DNA of 37,207 nt from Desulfobaccales bacterium (GTDB lineage: Bacteria > Desulfobacterota > Desulfobaccia > Desulfobaccales > 0-14-0-80-60-11). The notes below the pieces were generated by a model, which was not told the origin of the DNA, searched no databases, and saw nothing but the letters and a program-made list of their open reading frames with translations. Shown piece after piece: positions 16,094 through 24,244 of this stretch (the stretch's first letter is position 1; each line of letters starts with the position of its first letter). Made by a program: the position numbers and the translations under genes. Location: assembly GCA_037481655.1 (NCBI GenBank), contig JBBFLF010000024.1:1-37207 (forward strand), in the 5' to 3' direction.

Positions 16094-16165
16094 TCCCATG
16101 AAGGGGGTTGGGAGGGGTGTCTGAGGGGAGGCGGGGGAGCCACCGCTCCCCCGGCCTCCCCTCAG
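16094..16165 (+). repeat. Two-hairpin intergenic repeat, copy 6 (core plus hairpin B)
   Basis: Only the core (CCCATGAAGGGGGTTGGGAGGGG) and hairpin B (arms CTGAGGGGAGGCGGGGGAGC and GCTCCCCCGGCCTCCCCTCAG) are present; hairpin A is missing. Hairpin B is nearly identical to that of copy 5. It lies just after pyrC. Confidence 0.85.
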
Positions 16166-16197
16166 AAATATTCCTTTGGAGAACATATAGGTGAACT

Positions 16198-17316
16198 ATG
16201 CCGAGTACCGTGTATTTCATGGATCTGAGGGCCTCCCTGAAGGAGACCAATTTTCAGAAGTTCGGCAAGCTGCTCAAGGCCCTGGAGGTCAAGCGCATCA
16301 TCCAGCGCAAGAAGAAGCGGCCCTTGATTGCGGTGAAGCTCCACTTCGGCGAGAAGGGCAACACCAGCTACATCCGCCCCAATTTCGTGCGCCTGGTGGT
16401 GGATGAGCTGTGGGCCGGCGGCGCCAACCCCTTCCTCACCGACTCCAACACCTTATACATCGGCACCCGCCTGGAGGCGGTGAGCCACCTCACCACCGCC
16501 ATCGAAAACGGCTTTGCCTATGCCGTCACCCGGGCCCCCATCATCATCGCCGACGGGCTCACCGGCAAATCCGAGGTGGAGGTGGAGATCAACCAGGAGC
16601 AGTTCCGCACCGTGTTCATCGCCGAGGCCATCCATGAAGCCGAGGGCCTGGTGGCATTGAGCCACTTCAAGCTGCATGAGATGGCGGGCTTCGGGGGGGC
16701 GCTCAAGAACCTGGCCATGGGCGGCGCCTCCCGCAAGGGCAAGCTGGCTCAGCACAGCAACATCGCCCCGGTGGTGACGGAGAAGAAATGCACCGGCTGC
16801 GGGGAATGTGTGGTCCACTGCGCCGCCGAGGCCATACATATCAACCCGGAGACGGAAAAGGCGGTCATTGATCCGGCCAAGTGCGTGGGCTGCGCCGAGT
16901 GCATTTCGGTCTGCCCCTACGGCAACATCCAGATCCAGTGGAACGAAGCCATCCCGGTGTTCCTGAAGAAGCTGGTGGAGTATGCCTACGGGGTGCTCCT
17001 GAACAAAAAAGACCGGGCCCTGTTCATCAACTTCATCACCCAGGTCTCCCCGGCCTGCGACTGCTACGGCTTCAACGACTTCCCGGTGGTGAGCGACATC
17101 GGCATTCTGGCCTCCCATGACCCGGTGGCCATCGACCAGGCCAGCGCCGATCTGGTCATCCAGGCGCCGGGGCTGCCGGGCGGCCAGCTCAAGGACCTGA
17201 GCCCCGGGAGCGACAAATTCCGGGACATCTACCCCCAGATCGACTGGCCCCTGCAACTGGAATACGCCGAAAAATTGGGCCTGGGCACCCGGGAGTACGA
17301 ATTGGTGAAGGTGTGA
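16198..17316 (+). CDS. DUF362 protein with two [4Fe-4S] sites
   Basis: A 372-residue protein. The N-terminal DUF362 part (about 40-190; KLHFGEKGNTSYIRP, then LVALSHFKLHEMAGFGGALKNLAMG) is followed by a ferredoxin insert with two clusters: C198, C201, C204, C208 and C229, C232, C235, C239. The C-terminal DUF362 part resumes with CDCYGF and ILASHDPVAIDQAS. Proteins of this layout are common in anaerobes and are presumed electron carriers or iron-sulfur oxidoreductases; the substrate is unknown. It is soluble with no signal peptide. It lies alone between two repeat copies. Confidence 0.92.
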   Translation: MPSTVYFMDLRASLKETNFQKFGKLLKALEVKRIIQRKKKRPLIAVKLHFGEKGNTSYIRPNFVRLVVDELWAGGANPFLTDSNTLYIGTRLEAVSHLTTAIENGFAYAVTRAPIIIADGLTGKSEVEVEINQEQFRTVFIAEAIHEAEGLVALSHFKLHEMAGFGGALKNLAMGGASRKGKLAQHSNIAPVVTEKKCTGCGECVVHCAAEAIHINPETEKAVIDPAKCVGCAECISVCPYGNIQIQWNEAIPVFLKKLVEYAYGVLLNKKDRALFINFITQVSPACDCYGFNDFPVVSDIGILASHDPVAIDQASADLVIQAPGLPGGQLKDLSPGSDKFRDIYPQIDWPLQLEYAEKLGLGTREYELVKV

Positions 17317-17318
17317 AT

Positions 17319-17449
17319 TGGGGGAGGGGGCTAAGGGCCACAGGCCCTTACCCCCTCCCCCAAGCCCCCACCCCCAATCCCATATGGGGTTGGGAGGGGG
17401 GCGTGGGGGGAGGGCAGGGGACGGTGTTCCCTGGCCCTCCCCCCACCCC
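17319..17449 (+). repeat. Two-hairpin intergenic repeat, copy 7
   Basis: Order A-core-B. Hairpin A has arms GGGGGAGGGGGCTAAGGGCC and GGCCCTTACCCCCTCCCCC, the core is CCCCCAATCCCATATGGGG, and hairpin B has arms GTGGGGGGAGGGCAGGGGAC and a pyrimidine arm to 17449. Compensating changes keep both hairpins paired although the sequence differs from copies 4 and 5. Confidence 0.85.
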
Positions 17450-17461
17450 AAGGAGGATTCC

Positions 17462-18034
17462 ATGCAGCCCATCGGGCCGCTGATGGCGGAGCATCGGTTG
17501 ATTGAGCGCCTGGTGCAGCTTCTGGCCCAGGAGCTGGAACGCCTGAAGAGCAATGTGGCGGTGGACCCGGAATTCGCCTTTGTGGACCCGGTCTTCATTG
17601 ACATGGCGGTGGATTTTTTCCGCACCTATGCCGACCGCTGCCATCACGGCAAGGAGGAGGACCTCCTCTTTGCCGAGCTGGCGAAAAAGGCGCTCACTCC
17701 GGAGCATCGCCGCCTGTTGGAGGAGCTCACCCAGGAGCATGTCCGGGCCCGGGAGCTCACTCGGGGGCTCCTGGAGGCCAAAAAAGCCCACCTGCGCCAG
17801 GAGCCCGGCGCCCTGGAGCGGATTCTGGAGCACCTGGAGGCCCTGGTGGCGCTCTATCCCCGGCACATCACCGCCGAGGACCGGGACTTTTTTCCGGCGG
17901 CCATGGAGTATTTCAGCCCGGCGGAGAAGGAGTCGCTGCTCTCCCGCATGGCGGAGTTCGACCGGCAATTGATCCATGAAAAATACCGGGGCATTGTTGA
18001 GGCCTATGAAAGCCGCCGGGCCTGCCAGCTCTGA
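17462..18034 (+). CDS. Hemerythrin-domain protein
   Basis: A 190-residue all-helical protein with the diiron ligand pattern of the hemerythrin HHE type: LMAEHRLIERL (His near 11), CHHGKEEDLLF (His and Glu near 61-66), LTQEHVRAREL, and YPRHITAEDRDFFPAAMEYF. Such proteins bind oxygen or NO, or serve in iron and redox sensing; the exact job here is unknown. ATG 17462 follows AAGGAGG by six bases; upstream open frame runs through the repeat and is rejected. The next gene, a ferritin-like protein, is also diiron-type, suggesting an oxygen or iron stress theme. Confidence 0.9.
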   Translation: MQPIGPLMAEHRLIERLVQLLAQELERLKSNVAVDPEFAFVDPVFIDMAVDFFRTYADRCHHGKEEDLLFAELAKKALTPEHRRLLEELTQEHVRARELTRGLLEAKKAHLRQEPGALERILEHLEALVALYPRHITAEDRDFFPAAMEYFSPAEKESLLSRMAEFDRQLIHEKYRGIVEAYESRRACQL

Positions 18035-18108
18035 GAGCCGGCCTTGACAAGAATGCCCGGGATGGTGAGCATAATTTCAAAGTCCATCACGGATCCGGGG
18101 GAAAGTCC

Positions 18109-18558
18109 ATGAACGAGGAGCTCAAGACCCTCATCGAGCAGGCCATCGCCCAGGAGGAGCTGTCCCACGATTTCTACCGGCGCATGGCTGAGCTGGTCAC
18201 CCACCAGGACACCAAGGACACCTTCCTCTATCTGGCCAAAGAGGAGATCGAGCACAAGCACTTCCTGGAGCAGTGCCTCACCCCCCAGGGCTGTCCTTTG
18301 GCCGGTCATCCCCAGGACACCAAGCTGGCGGAATACATGCAGGCCCCGCTGATCACCCCGGAGATGACCCCCAAGGAGGCCCTGCTGGTGGCCATGAAGC
18401 GGGAGGAGGCCTCCTACAACTTCTACCGGCACCTGGCCAGCCTGCAGCCGCCGGGGGAGGCCAAGGCCTTCTTGGAGAAAATGGCCCAGGTGGAGCTGGG
18501 GCACAAGGAGAAGGTGGAATACCTTTACGACAACGTCGCCTTCCCTGAGGTCTGGTAG
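18109..18558 (+). CDS. Ferritin-like/rubrerythrin-type diiron protein
   Basis: A 149-residue four-helix protein with the carboxylate and ExxH pattern of the rubrerythrin superfamily: QEELSHDFYRRMA, KEEIEHKHFLE, REEASYNFYRHLA and VELGHKEKVEYLYD. It lacks the C-terminal rubredoxin domain of true rubrerythrin, so it needs an outside electron donor. A role in peroxide reduction or iron handling is inferred from the family. It starts 74 bases after the hemerythrin gene and ends nine bases before tmk. Confidence 0.9.
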   Translation: MNEELKTLIEQAIAQEELSHDFYRRMAELVTHQDTKDTFLYLAKEEIEHKHFLEQCLTPQGCPLAGHPQDTKLAEYMQAPLITPEMTPKEALLVAMKREEASYNFYRHLASLQPPGEAKAFLEKMAQVELGHKEKVEYLYDNVAFPEVW

Positions 18559-18567
18559 CCGCGGGGG

Positions 18568-19212
18568 ATGGGGCGGGGCTTTTTCATCGTCCTGGAGGGG
18601 ATAGACGGCAGCGGCAAAACCACCCAGGCTTGGTTGCTGGCGGAGGCCCTGCGTCTCAAGGGCTATGAGGTGGTCCTGACCCGGGAGCCCTCCGACGGCC
18701 CCTTGGGGAGGTGGCTCCGGCGCTATCTGGCGGCCAGCCCGCGGCGCCTGAGCCCGGAGCTGGAGCTGGCCTGGTTCCTGGCAGACCGCTGCGAACATGT
18801 GGCAAACCTCATCCGGCCCGCCCTGGAGCAGGGGAAGATCGTCATCAGTGACCGCTATTATTACTCCTCCGCCGCCTACCAGGGGGCCCGGGGGCTGGAT
18901 CCCGAGGCTATCATCGTTCTCAACGAAGCCTTCGCCCCTCGGCCGGACCTGGTCTTTCTTCTGGAGCTGCCGGTGGCCGAGGCTTTGAGGAGACGGCAGC
19001 AGTCGGCAGGCGTGCGCCAGCTCAGTGAGGCCCGGGAGTATCTGGAGCGGGTGCAGGCTTGCTACGAGCGATTTCAGGGGCCGCACTTGGTCCGCCTTAA
19101 TGCCGCCCTGCCCCTGCAAGTGCTGCATTGCCACGTGATGTCCCTTAGCCTGACGGCTCTGGAGCGGGCCGGGGTCTCCCCTGTGGCTGGGACTTGGGAG
19201 GAATCCCCATGA
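18568..19212 (+). CDS. tmk: Thymidylate kinase
   Basis: A 214-residue dTMP kinase for dTTP synthesis. The P-loop EGIDGSGKTTQ is at residues 11-21, TREPSDGPLG is the dTMP-binding region, DRYYYSSAAYQG is the central motif, and RRRQQSAG is the LID. The TREPSDGPLG form departs from the usual TREPGGTPLGE of many bacteria. The C-terminal part (about 180-214) is less conserved. It begins nine bases after the ferritin-like gene, with an AUG reached from GCGGGGG, and its stop overlaps the next start (ATGA). Confidence 0.93.
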   Translation: MGRGFFIVLEGIDGSGKTTQAWLLAEALRLKGYEVVLTREPSDGPLGRWLRRYLAASPRRLSPELELAWFLADRCEHVANLIRPALEQGKIVISDRYYYSSAAYQGARGLDPEAIIVLNEAFAPRPDLVFLLELPVAEALRRRQQSAGVRQLSEAREYLERVQACYERFQGPHLVRLNAALPLQVLHCHVMSLSLTALERAGVSPVAGTWEESP

Positions 19213-19478
19213 GCATGTGGTTTTTCGATGACTTTCCGGACCTGGCGGATTACCAGGCCCTGCGCAAAGAGATGCGGGCCCTGGAGCGGGAATACCTGGA
19301 GGTGCGCCAGCTTTTGGCCCAGGCGGAGGAGGACCTGCGGGAGAAGCCTGGCGATGTCTATCTCACCGCCCGGGTGGCTTACTATGCCAAGCGCCGGAGG
19401 GGTCTGGAGGCCCTGGCGCCACGCCTGGCGGACGAGTATCCCCTGGAGGTGGCGCTGTTTCTGCCGCCCCACGGCTGA
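19209..19478 (+). CDS. Small protein translationally coupled to tmk
   Basis: An 89-residue protein of no family I know. MSMWFFDDFPDLADYQ is followed by a long charged helix (about 20-75; LRKEMRALEREYLEVRQLLAQAEEDL) that could form a coiled coil, then LADEYPLEVALFLPPHG. Its ATG overlaps the tmk stop by four bases and GGGAGG is inside tmk, so translation is coupled. No membrane span or signal peptide is seen, and no function can be given. Confidence 0.6.
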   Translation: MSMWFFDDFPDLADYQALRKEMRALEREYLEVRQLLAQAEEDLREKPGDVYLTARVAYYAKRRRGLEALAPRLADEYPLEVALFLPPHG

Positions 19479-19790
19479 GGGCCGGCACCGGAGCAAGGCC
19501 AGGAGAAAGAGGGCCATAAAGCTGAGGAGCGGGAGTCGTTGGCTTCTTATAGATTTCCTGGGTCAGAGGCCTGCACCTCCGGATTTCCCCACCTGAGCGG
19601 TAACCGGGTTAGGGGAAAGGGCGTGGAGAGGTGTAGGGTCTTTGGCCCTACCCCCTAATTCGCCAGCCATCCCATCACTCCCGAGGCAACCGGACTTGGC
19701 CGGATCTCCCCGCGTCCCCGGGCGAGGCCCAGATGAAATTCGTGGCCCGCCTTGACAAGGCCGGGCCTTGAGGTTAGAAATTAACGGTAC
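19479..19790. other. Intergenic region before the tRNA genes
   Basis: No gene is supportable in these 312 bases. A decayed hairpin resembling hairpin A of the repeat family lies at about 19608-19655 (TAGGG/CCCTA arms). The tRNA promoter is at its end. Confidence 0.5.
19752..19780 (+). promoter_or_regulatory. Promoter of the tRNA-Lys/tRNA-Glu unit
   Basis: TTGACA (19752-19757) and TAGAAA (19775-19780) with a 17-base spacer, starting ten bases before the first base of tRNA-Lys. Confidence 0.7.
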
Positions 19791-19866
19791 GGGCCGTTAA
19801 CTCAGCTGGTAGAGTATCTGCCTTTTAAGCAGAGAGTCGTTGGTTCGAATCCAACACGGCCCACCA
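19791..19866 (+). tRNA. tRNA-Lys(UUU)
   Basis: A complete 76-base tRNA. The acceptor arm GGGCCGT pairs with ACGGCCC, the anticodon loop has TTT within CCTTTTAAGC, the T-arm is GTTGGTTCGAATCCAAC, and CCA is encoded at 19864-19866. Confidence 0.96.
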
Positions 19867-19919
19867 CCGCCGGGTTGGGGGGCAAGGAGAGACCCCTGAG
19901 AGGCCACGCACCGAATGAC

Positions 19920-19945
19920 CTGCCGGGGTAAGACACCCCGGGCAG
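19920..19945 (+). other. Hairpin in the spacer between the two tRNAs
   Basis: CTGCCGGGGT and ACCCCGGGCAG pair with one bulge and a five-base loop. It may help tRNA processing or act as a weak stop; no T-run follows. Confidence 0.3.
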
Positions 19946-19990
19946 CGGGCGACAAAGCGCCTGGCGGCAGCACGTCCGACACACCCACGC

Positions 19991-20068
19991 GTCCCCATCG
20001 TCTAGCCTGGTCCAGGACACCGGCCTTTCACGCCGGCAACCGGGGTTCAAATCCCCGTGGGGACGCCA
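19991..20068 (+). tRNA. tRNA-Glu(UUC)
   Basis: A complete 78-base tRNA. The acceptor arm GTCCCCA pairs with TGGGGAC, the anticodon loop CTTTCAC gives TTC, the T-arm is CGGGGTTCAAATCCCCG, and CCA is encoded at the end. It follows tRNA-Lys by 124 bases, probably on one transcript. Confidence 0.95.
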
Positions 20069-20078
20069 TTAATTTCAG

Positions 20079-20096
20079 GGGCTTAGAAAGCTCTTT
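20079..20096 (+). terminator. Possible terminator after tRNA-Glu
   Basis: GGGCTT (20079-20084) pairs with AAGCTC (20088-20093, one G-U pair) with an AGA loop, followed by TTT and a longer T-run at about 20109-20115. Confidence 0.4.
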
Positions 20097-21328
20097 CCAC
20101 TTTATTCCTTTTTTTCCAACCCTATTTCCAACCTGAATTTATTTTCCTCCAGGAAAGGCTGCGGCAGAGCAAGTCGGCAGGGCCAAGGCCTGGCCTATTT
20201 CTCGCCAAGGCCAGGTGCATCAAAAAGGCCATGGAAAGGGGCGGGAATTCCCCCTGGGTCCGGGCGGAGATGTGGCACACTCTTCTAAGGGACACCTCTC
20301 AATCATGTAGAGGCAATGATCCTGCCCCTGGGGGTTTTCTTGCCTGAGGGGCATGAAGGCGGGGTTCCTTGGCGGCATCGTTTTCCAACCCATGAAAGCG
20401 GTCAGGGATGCCGGGTCTCGGAAAGCGGCAGCAAATTTCGTCTCCTCCTGCCTCCTAAAACCGGGGTCAGAGGTTCAAGGATGCCCTCGAAATTCAACTT
20501 CCTCCCTAAAATCGAAAGGATAAATGCTCATGTAACCGCCCACATCGTCCACATCGTCCAGGCCCGCATGAATGAGGACTTTCCGGGCGGACGGTCTGAG
20601 ATCAGGGATCGCCCAGCCACCCGTCTATAGTCCGAGCTTCGAGTGCAAGGAAAGGGTGGATTGTCTATATGTGTTTAAGCAATCCTGCGAGGCACCTCCC
20701 CCGCACCCCTGCTTACGGTCTTCCTTTGAGGGTCGGTAAGAAGTCTGAGTTTGACCTGCCCGCTCAACTTCAGACCCAATTCAAGATCGCCTATTTTCCA
20801 ATTGAGGGCCGCGAAAAAGCAAAACCGGGGGATGGCACCCCTCCCCCCGGGTTAATTATGACGGGTAGGGAAATTTTGCAAAATTCGTTTTTCCGGGGGA
20901 AAGGGGCGGAGGGAACCAGGGGATTCTTGGTGCCCGGTGGGCTAGGCATCCATTTGCCACCTCGGAGGAATTTCACAGGCTGGGTAGGTGCCATGGCCCT
21001 GGGTTCCCTATGGGCCAAGTTTCCCTTACAGGCAGGGGGCAGGGCGCTTCATGGAGCGCCACCTCGGCGGAGTTTTCCTCCCAGACAGGGGTGAGGGGCT
21101 CTCCGTCCCCACTATCACCACCGCGATCAGAGTTCTTTTCCTGATTGACTTTAGTGGGACCTCGGAGCCTCCAATGAGGGTTCGGATAAATCCTCCCCGC
21201 CAGCCAAGCTCTCCTTGAAGGCAAGAGAATGACCGTGGGTATGGCCTATGGGGGGAACAGGATGATGGGCTTCTCCCCCTCATTTCCCCGCCCATTCCCT
21301 CCACCTAGGCCGTGTCCCAGACATCCAG

Positions 21329-21361
21329 GAGAGGGGGGCTTGGGAGAAGTCCCCCCCTCTC
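21329..21361. other. Strong GC hairpin upstream of the MerR gene
   Basis: GAGAGGGGGG (21329-21338) and CCCCCCTCTC (21352-21361) form a ten-base perfect stem with a 13-base loop. It is not clearly a member of the two-hairpin repeat family. Confidence 0.5.
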
Positions 21362-21505
21362 GACTCTGCCCTTATATTCGGGCAAGAGTTCCCGGAGAAC
21401 ATCAGCTTCCAGGCCACCTGCCGGAGAATGCCCGGTCCTCTGACAAATCATCGGTCCGACGGTTTCCGGTTGCACGGTATGATGAACCAAGATGCCATTT
21501 TATGC

Positions 21506-21533
21506 TTGACAATATGACAGTAGATGCTATATT
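21506..21533 (+). promoter_or_regulatory. Promoter and candidate operator of the MerR gene
   Basis: TTGACA (21506-21511) and TATATT (21528-21533) are 16 bases apart. An imperfect dyad lies across the spacer (AATAT at 21511-21515, ATATT at 21529-21533), a position where MerR-type regulators bind. The start codon at 21544 is only ten bases after the -10 box, so the transcript would have almost no leader. Confidence 0.55.
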
Positions 21534-21543
21534 ATGAGCAATC

Positions 21544-21951
21544 ATGGCCGAAAGGGAATACAGCATCGGGGAGCTGGCCGCGCAGGCCAAGGTGAGCCGA
21601 CGCACGGTGAGGTTCTATGTGGCCCTGGGGCTCATCTCGCCGCCCACCGGGCGGGGCCGGGGCCGCCATTACACCGACCGGCATCTGGAGGAGATCCTGG
21701 CCATCCGCACCCTGCAGGATAGGGGGTTATCCTTGGCGGAGATCCAGGCCCGCAAAGAGACCGAGGGCCTGACGGCCCTCCTGGCCGCCACCGGCCCGCC
21801 GGAGTTGCGCCCCGAGCTCTTTACCAAGATCGGGCTTGCCCCCGGGGTGTGGCTGGAGTTTTGCCATGAGACCGCGGCCTTGACGCCGGGGGAGATGCTG
21901 GAGCTTGCCCGCCGCTGTCGGGAGATCATCACCAGCCAGGGGAGGAAATAG
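21544..21951 (+). CDS. MerR-family transcriptional regulator
   Basis: A 135-residue regulator. The N-terminal winged-helix domain (residues 6-75) has YSIGELAAQAKVSRRTVRFYVALGL split as the usual helix-turn-helix, then GRGRHYTDRHLEEILAIRTLQDRGLSLAEIQ. The C-terminal half (76-135) has a single Cys and no metal-site pattern of the MerR/CueR kind, so the signal is unknown. No ribosome site precedes the ATG; translation may be leaderless. The stop is three bases before the VIT/vWA gene, so it probably controls that gene and itself. Confidence 0.93.
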   Translation: MAEREYSIGELAAQAKVSRRTVRFYVALGLISPPTGRGRGRHYTDRHLEEILAIRTLQDRGLSLAEIQARKETEGLTALLAATGPPELRPELFTKIGLAPGVWLEFCHETAALTPGEMLELARRCREIITSQGRK

Positions 21952-21954
21952 CCT

Positions 21955-24222
21955 ATGGGAGAGATGGCTGCTGCCGGTTTGGCCACCGCCGCCGGGGAAC
22001 CGGTGCCGCTTCGGGGGGTCGCCATTCATGTGGCCGGACGGGGGCCCGCCGCCCGAGTCACCGTGGCGCAAAGCTACGTGAACGACGAGGCCCAACCCGT
22101 GGAAGCGGTCTATACCTTCCCGCTGCCGGAGGAGGCGGCGGTGGCCGGTTTTCAGGTGGAGATCCACGGCCAGGTGCTTACGGGCCGGGTGGAGGAGCGG
22201 GAAAAATGTGTGGAGGACTATGACGCCGCCCTCTCCCGGGGAGCCGGGGCCTTCATGCTGGACCAGGACCGCCCCAATGTCTTCACCGCCTACGTGGGGA
22301 ACCTGAAGCCCCAGGAGGAGGTGGTGCTGCGCCTCACTTATGTCACGCCCCTGACCTGGGGGCCGGAGGGCCTGCGGGTGGCGGTCCCTACGGTGGTCTC
22401 GCCCCGCTATCTCCCCCCCGAGCACGTGCGCACCCTGGACCCGGCGGAGCTCTTCCACCTCACCCCACCGGCGGTGCTGGGGCCTTTGCCCTATGGCTTC
22501 ACCCTCACCCTGGATCTCACCCTCCCCGGCCGGGTGGCGGCGGTAGAGTGCCCCTCCCACCCCTTCCGCTTTGAGCTGGCCGACGGTCACCTGAAAGGCG
22601 CGGTGGCCGGGGTGGCCCGCATGGACCAGGATTTTGTCCTGCAGGTGCGGGTGGAGGGCGGCCACGAGCCCTTTTGCCTGGCGGCCCGGGAGCCCGACGG
22701 CGCCACGGTGCTTATGGTGGGGCTCAACCCGGAGTTTCCGAAGTCCAACCCCCGGTCACCTCTGGAGGTCATCTTCCTGGTGGACTGCTCCGGCTCCATG
22801 GCGGGGGAAAGCGCCGCCCAGGCCCGCAACGCCCTAGACCTGTGCCTTCGGGCCCTGGAGCTGGGCGACACCTTTAACATCATTGCCTTCGGTTCAGATT
22901 ATCAGGCGCTCTTTCCTGAGGCCCGGCCCTTTGGCGAAGACACCCTGGCCCAGGCGAACCGCCTGGTGCCCACCCTGGACGGCCACCTGGGCGGGACGGA
23001 AGTCTTGGCCCCGCTCCAGGCCGTGCTGGCGCAGCCGCCCGCGCCCGGGCGCCTGCGGGAGATCATTCTCCTTACCGACGGCCAGGTGGGCAACGAGGCG
23101 GAGATCCTGACCCTGGCCAAGCGGCACCGGGGGCAGGCGGCCATCTACCCCGTGGGCCTGGGCCGGGGTCCCAACGCCCACTTCATCCGCTCCCTGGCCC
23201 GGGTCTCCGGCGGGGTGGCCACCCTGGTGCATCCCGGGGAGCGCCTGGAGCCAGTGATGGTGCGCCTGCTGGAAAAGCTCGCCACCCCGGCCCTCAACCC
23301 CGTGGAGGTGGACTGGGACGGCCTGACCCCGGAACTCCAGACCCCGCAGAACCTGCCGCCCCTCCATCAGGGGGAGCCGCTCCTGGTCCTGGCGCGCTTT
23401 GCCGGCCCCGCCCCCGGGCGGGTCACGGTCCGGGCGGGAGGCCACACCTGGGAGCTGATGCCTGCTGCCGCCGGGGAGGATGACGTTTTGTCCCTGCTCC
23501 TGGCCCGGGAGGCCCTCCGGGAGCTGGAGGACCGCCTCCTGGGCGGCCGCTGGGCCTTGTCTCCCCAAGAGGAACGGGAGCTCAAGGCGCAGATCCTCTC
23601 CTTGTCCCGGCGCTATGGCCTCCTCTCCTCCCTTACCAGCTTCCTGGTGGTGGCCGAGCGCCCCGGCGAGGAGGCGGGCGACATCGTCATGAGGCGCATC
23701 CCGGTGGCCCTGACCCAGGGCTGGGGCGGCCGGGAGTGGGTAAGCAGATCCACCGTCAAGAAGCCTCGCATAGTTTATTGCAAGTTATTAGACGTTTCCG
23801 AAAAACCTTCAGCTTTTTATGAGTTCTCCCACATCCCGGTGAGAGAGAAAAAATTACCTACCGGGGTGGATCAGGACGAACAGGACTTCCGGTGCCTCAT
23901 CCGGGCCCAGCGGGTCTCCGGCTTCTGGCAATTGCCCCCGTGGCTGGCCCAGCTGGCCGGCATCAGCATCAATAAGGTGCGGAAACTGGCCCGCCAGCTT
24001 CCCCTGCCCCGGGAAGAGGCGGAGCAGCTGCTGGCCACCCTCCTGGCCTGGTATCTCCTGCACACCCGCTTTCAGAAGTGGCAGGCGGAATGGGCCTTGG
24101 TGGCCGCCAAGGCGGAACGCTGGCTTGAAAGGCACAATCTCACGCCGCCTCCCCCGGGCTCCGAGGTCCTCCCCTGGCTTATAGAGGCCCTAGCAGGCTT
24201 GCTTTCCTTTTCAGTTCAGTAA
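21955..24222 (+). CDS. VIT and von Willebrand factor A domain protein
   Basis: A 755-residue protein with no signal peptide. An N-terminal VIT domain (about 12-140; VTVAQSYVNDEAQPVEAVYTFPLPEEAAV) is followed by a vWA domain (about 268-440) with a complete MIDAS metal site: D277-x-S279-x-S281, T348 and D375. A C-terminal part (about 520-755) resembles the VWA5A-like tail. Such proteins bind partner proteins in a metal-dependent way; the bacterial role is unknown. Composition falls sharply near 23755 (35% G+C over 23761-23820), so the last fifth may have a separate history. It lies 3 bases after merR and 22 before the HATPase gene. Confidence 0.9.
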   Translation: MGEMAAAGLATAAGEPVPLRGVAIHVAGRGPAARVTVAQSYVNDEAQPVEAVYTFPLPEEAAVAGFQVEIHGQVLTGRVEEREKCVEDYDAALSRGAGAFMLDQDRPNVFTAYVGNLKPQEEVVLRLTYVTPLTWGPEGLRVAVPTVVSPRYLPPEHVRTLDPAELFHLTPPAVLGPLPYGFTLTLDLTLPGRVAAVECPSHPFRFELADGHLKGAVAGVARMDQDFVLQVRVEGGHEPFCLAAREPDGATVLMVGLNPEFPKSNPRSPLEVIFLVDCSGSMAGESAAQARNALDLCLRALELGDTFNIIAFGSDYQALFPEARPFGEDTLAQANRLVPTLDGHLGGTEVLAPLQAVLAQPPAPGRLREIILLTDGQVGNEAEILTLAKRHRGQAAIYPVGLGRGPNAHFIRSLARVSGGVATLVHPGERLEPVMVRLLEKLATPALNPVEVDWDGLTPELQTPQNLPPLHQGEPLLVLARFAGPAPGRVTVRAGGHTWELMPAAAGEDDVLSLLLAREALRELEDRLLGGRWALSPQEERELKAQILSLSRRYGLLSSLTSFLVVAERPGEEAGDIVMRRIPVALTQGWGGREWVSRSTVKKPRIVYCKLLDVSEKPSAFYEFSHIPVREKKLPTGVDQDEQDFRCLIRAQRVSGFWQLPPWLAQLAGISINKVRKLARQLPLPREEAEQLLATLLAWYLLHTRFQKWQAEWALVAAKAERWLERHNLTPPPPGSEVLPWLIEALAGLLSFSVQ

Positions 24223-24244
24223 ACCGGCGGGGAGGACGGCACGC

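Larger units (their letters stand above)
20069..21543. other. Gene-free stretch between tRNA-Glu and the MerR gene
   Basis: About 1.5 kb with no supportable gene. Two plus-strand open frames (20316-20630 and 20669-21094) lack ribosome sites, known motifs and credible composition. It holds a weak terminator after tRNA-Glu, a tandem CACATCGTC pair near 20540-20558, a strong hairpin at 21329-21361 and the MerR promoter. Its composition is more AT-rich than the genes on either side. Confidence 0.5.

Noticed and set aside
16453-17625. 390-residue minus-strand open frame
   Set aside because: Antisense to the DUF362 gene with its two ferredoxin motifs and across repeat copy 7.
20316-21094. Two plus-strand frames of 104 and 141 residues after tRNA-Glu
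   Set aside because: No ribosome site, no known motif, and composition unlike the neighbouring genes.
19991-21543. Attachment site formed by a repeat of the tRNA-Glu 3' end
   Set aside because: No second copy of the tRNA 3' end was seen in the window.
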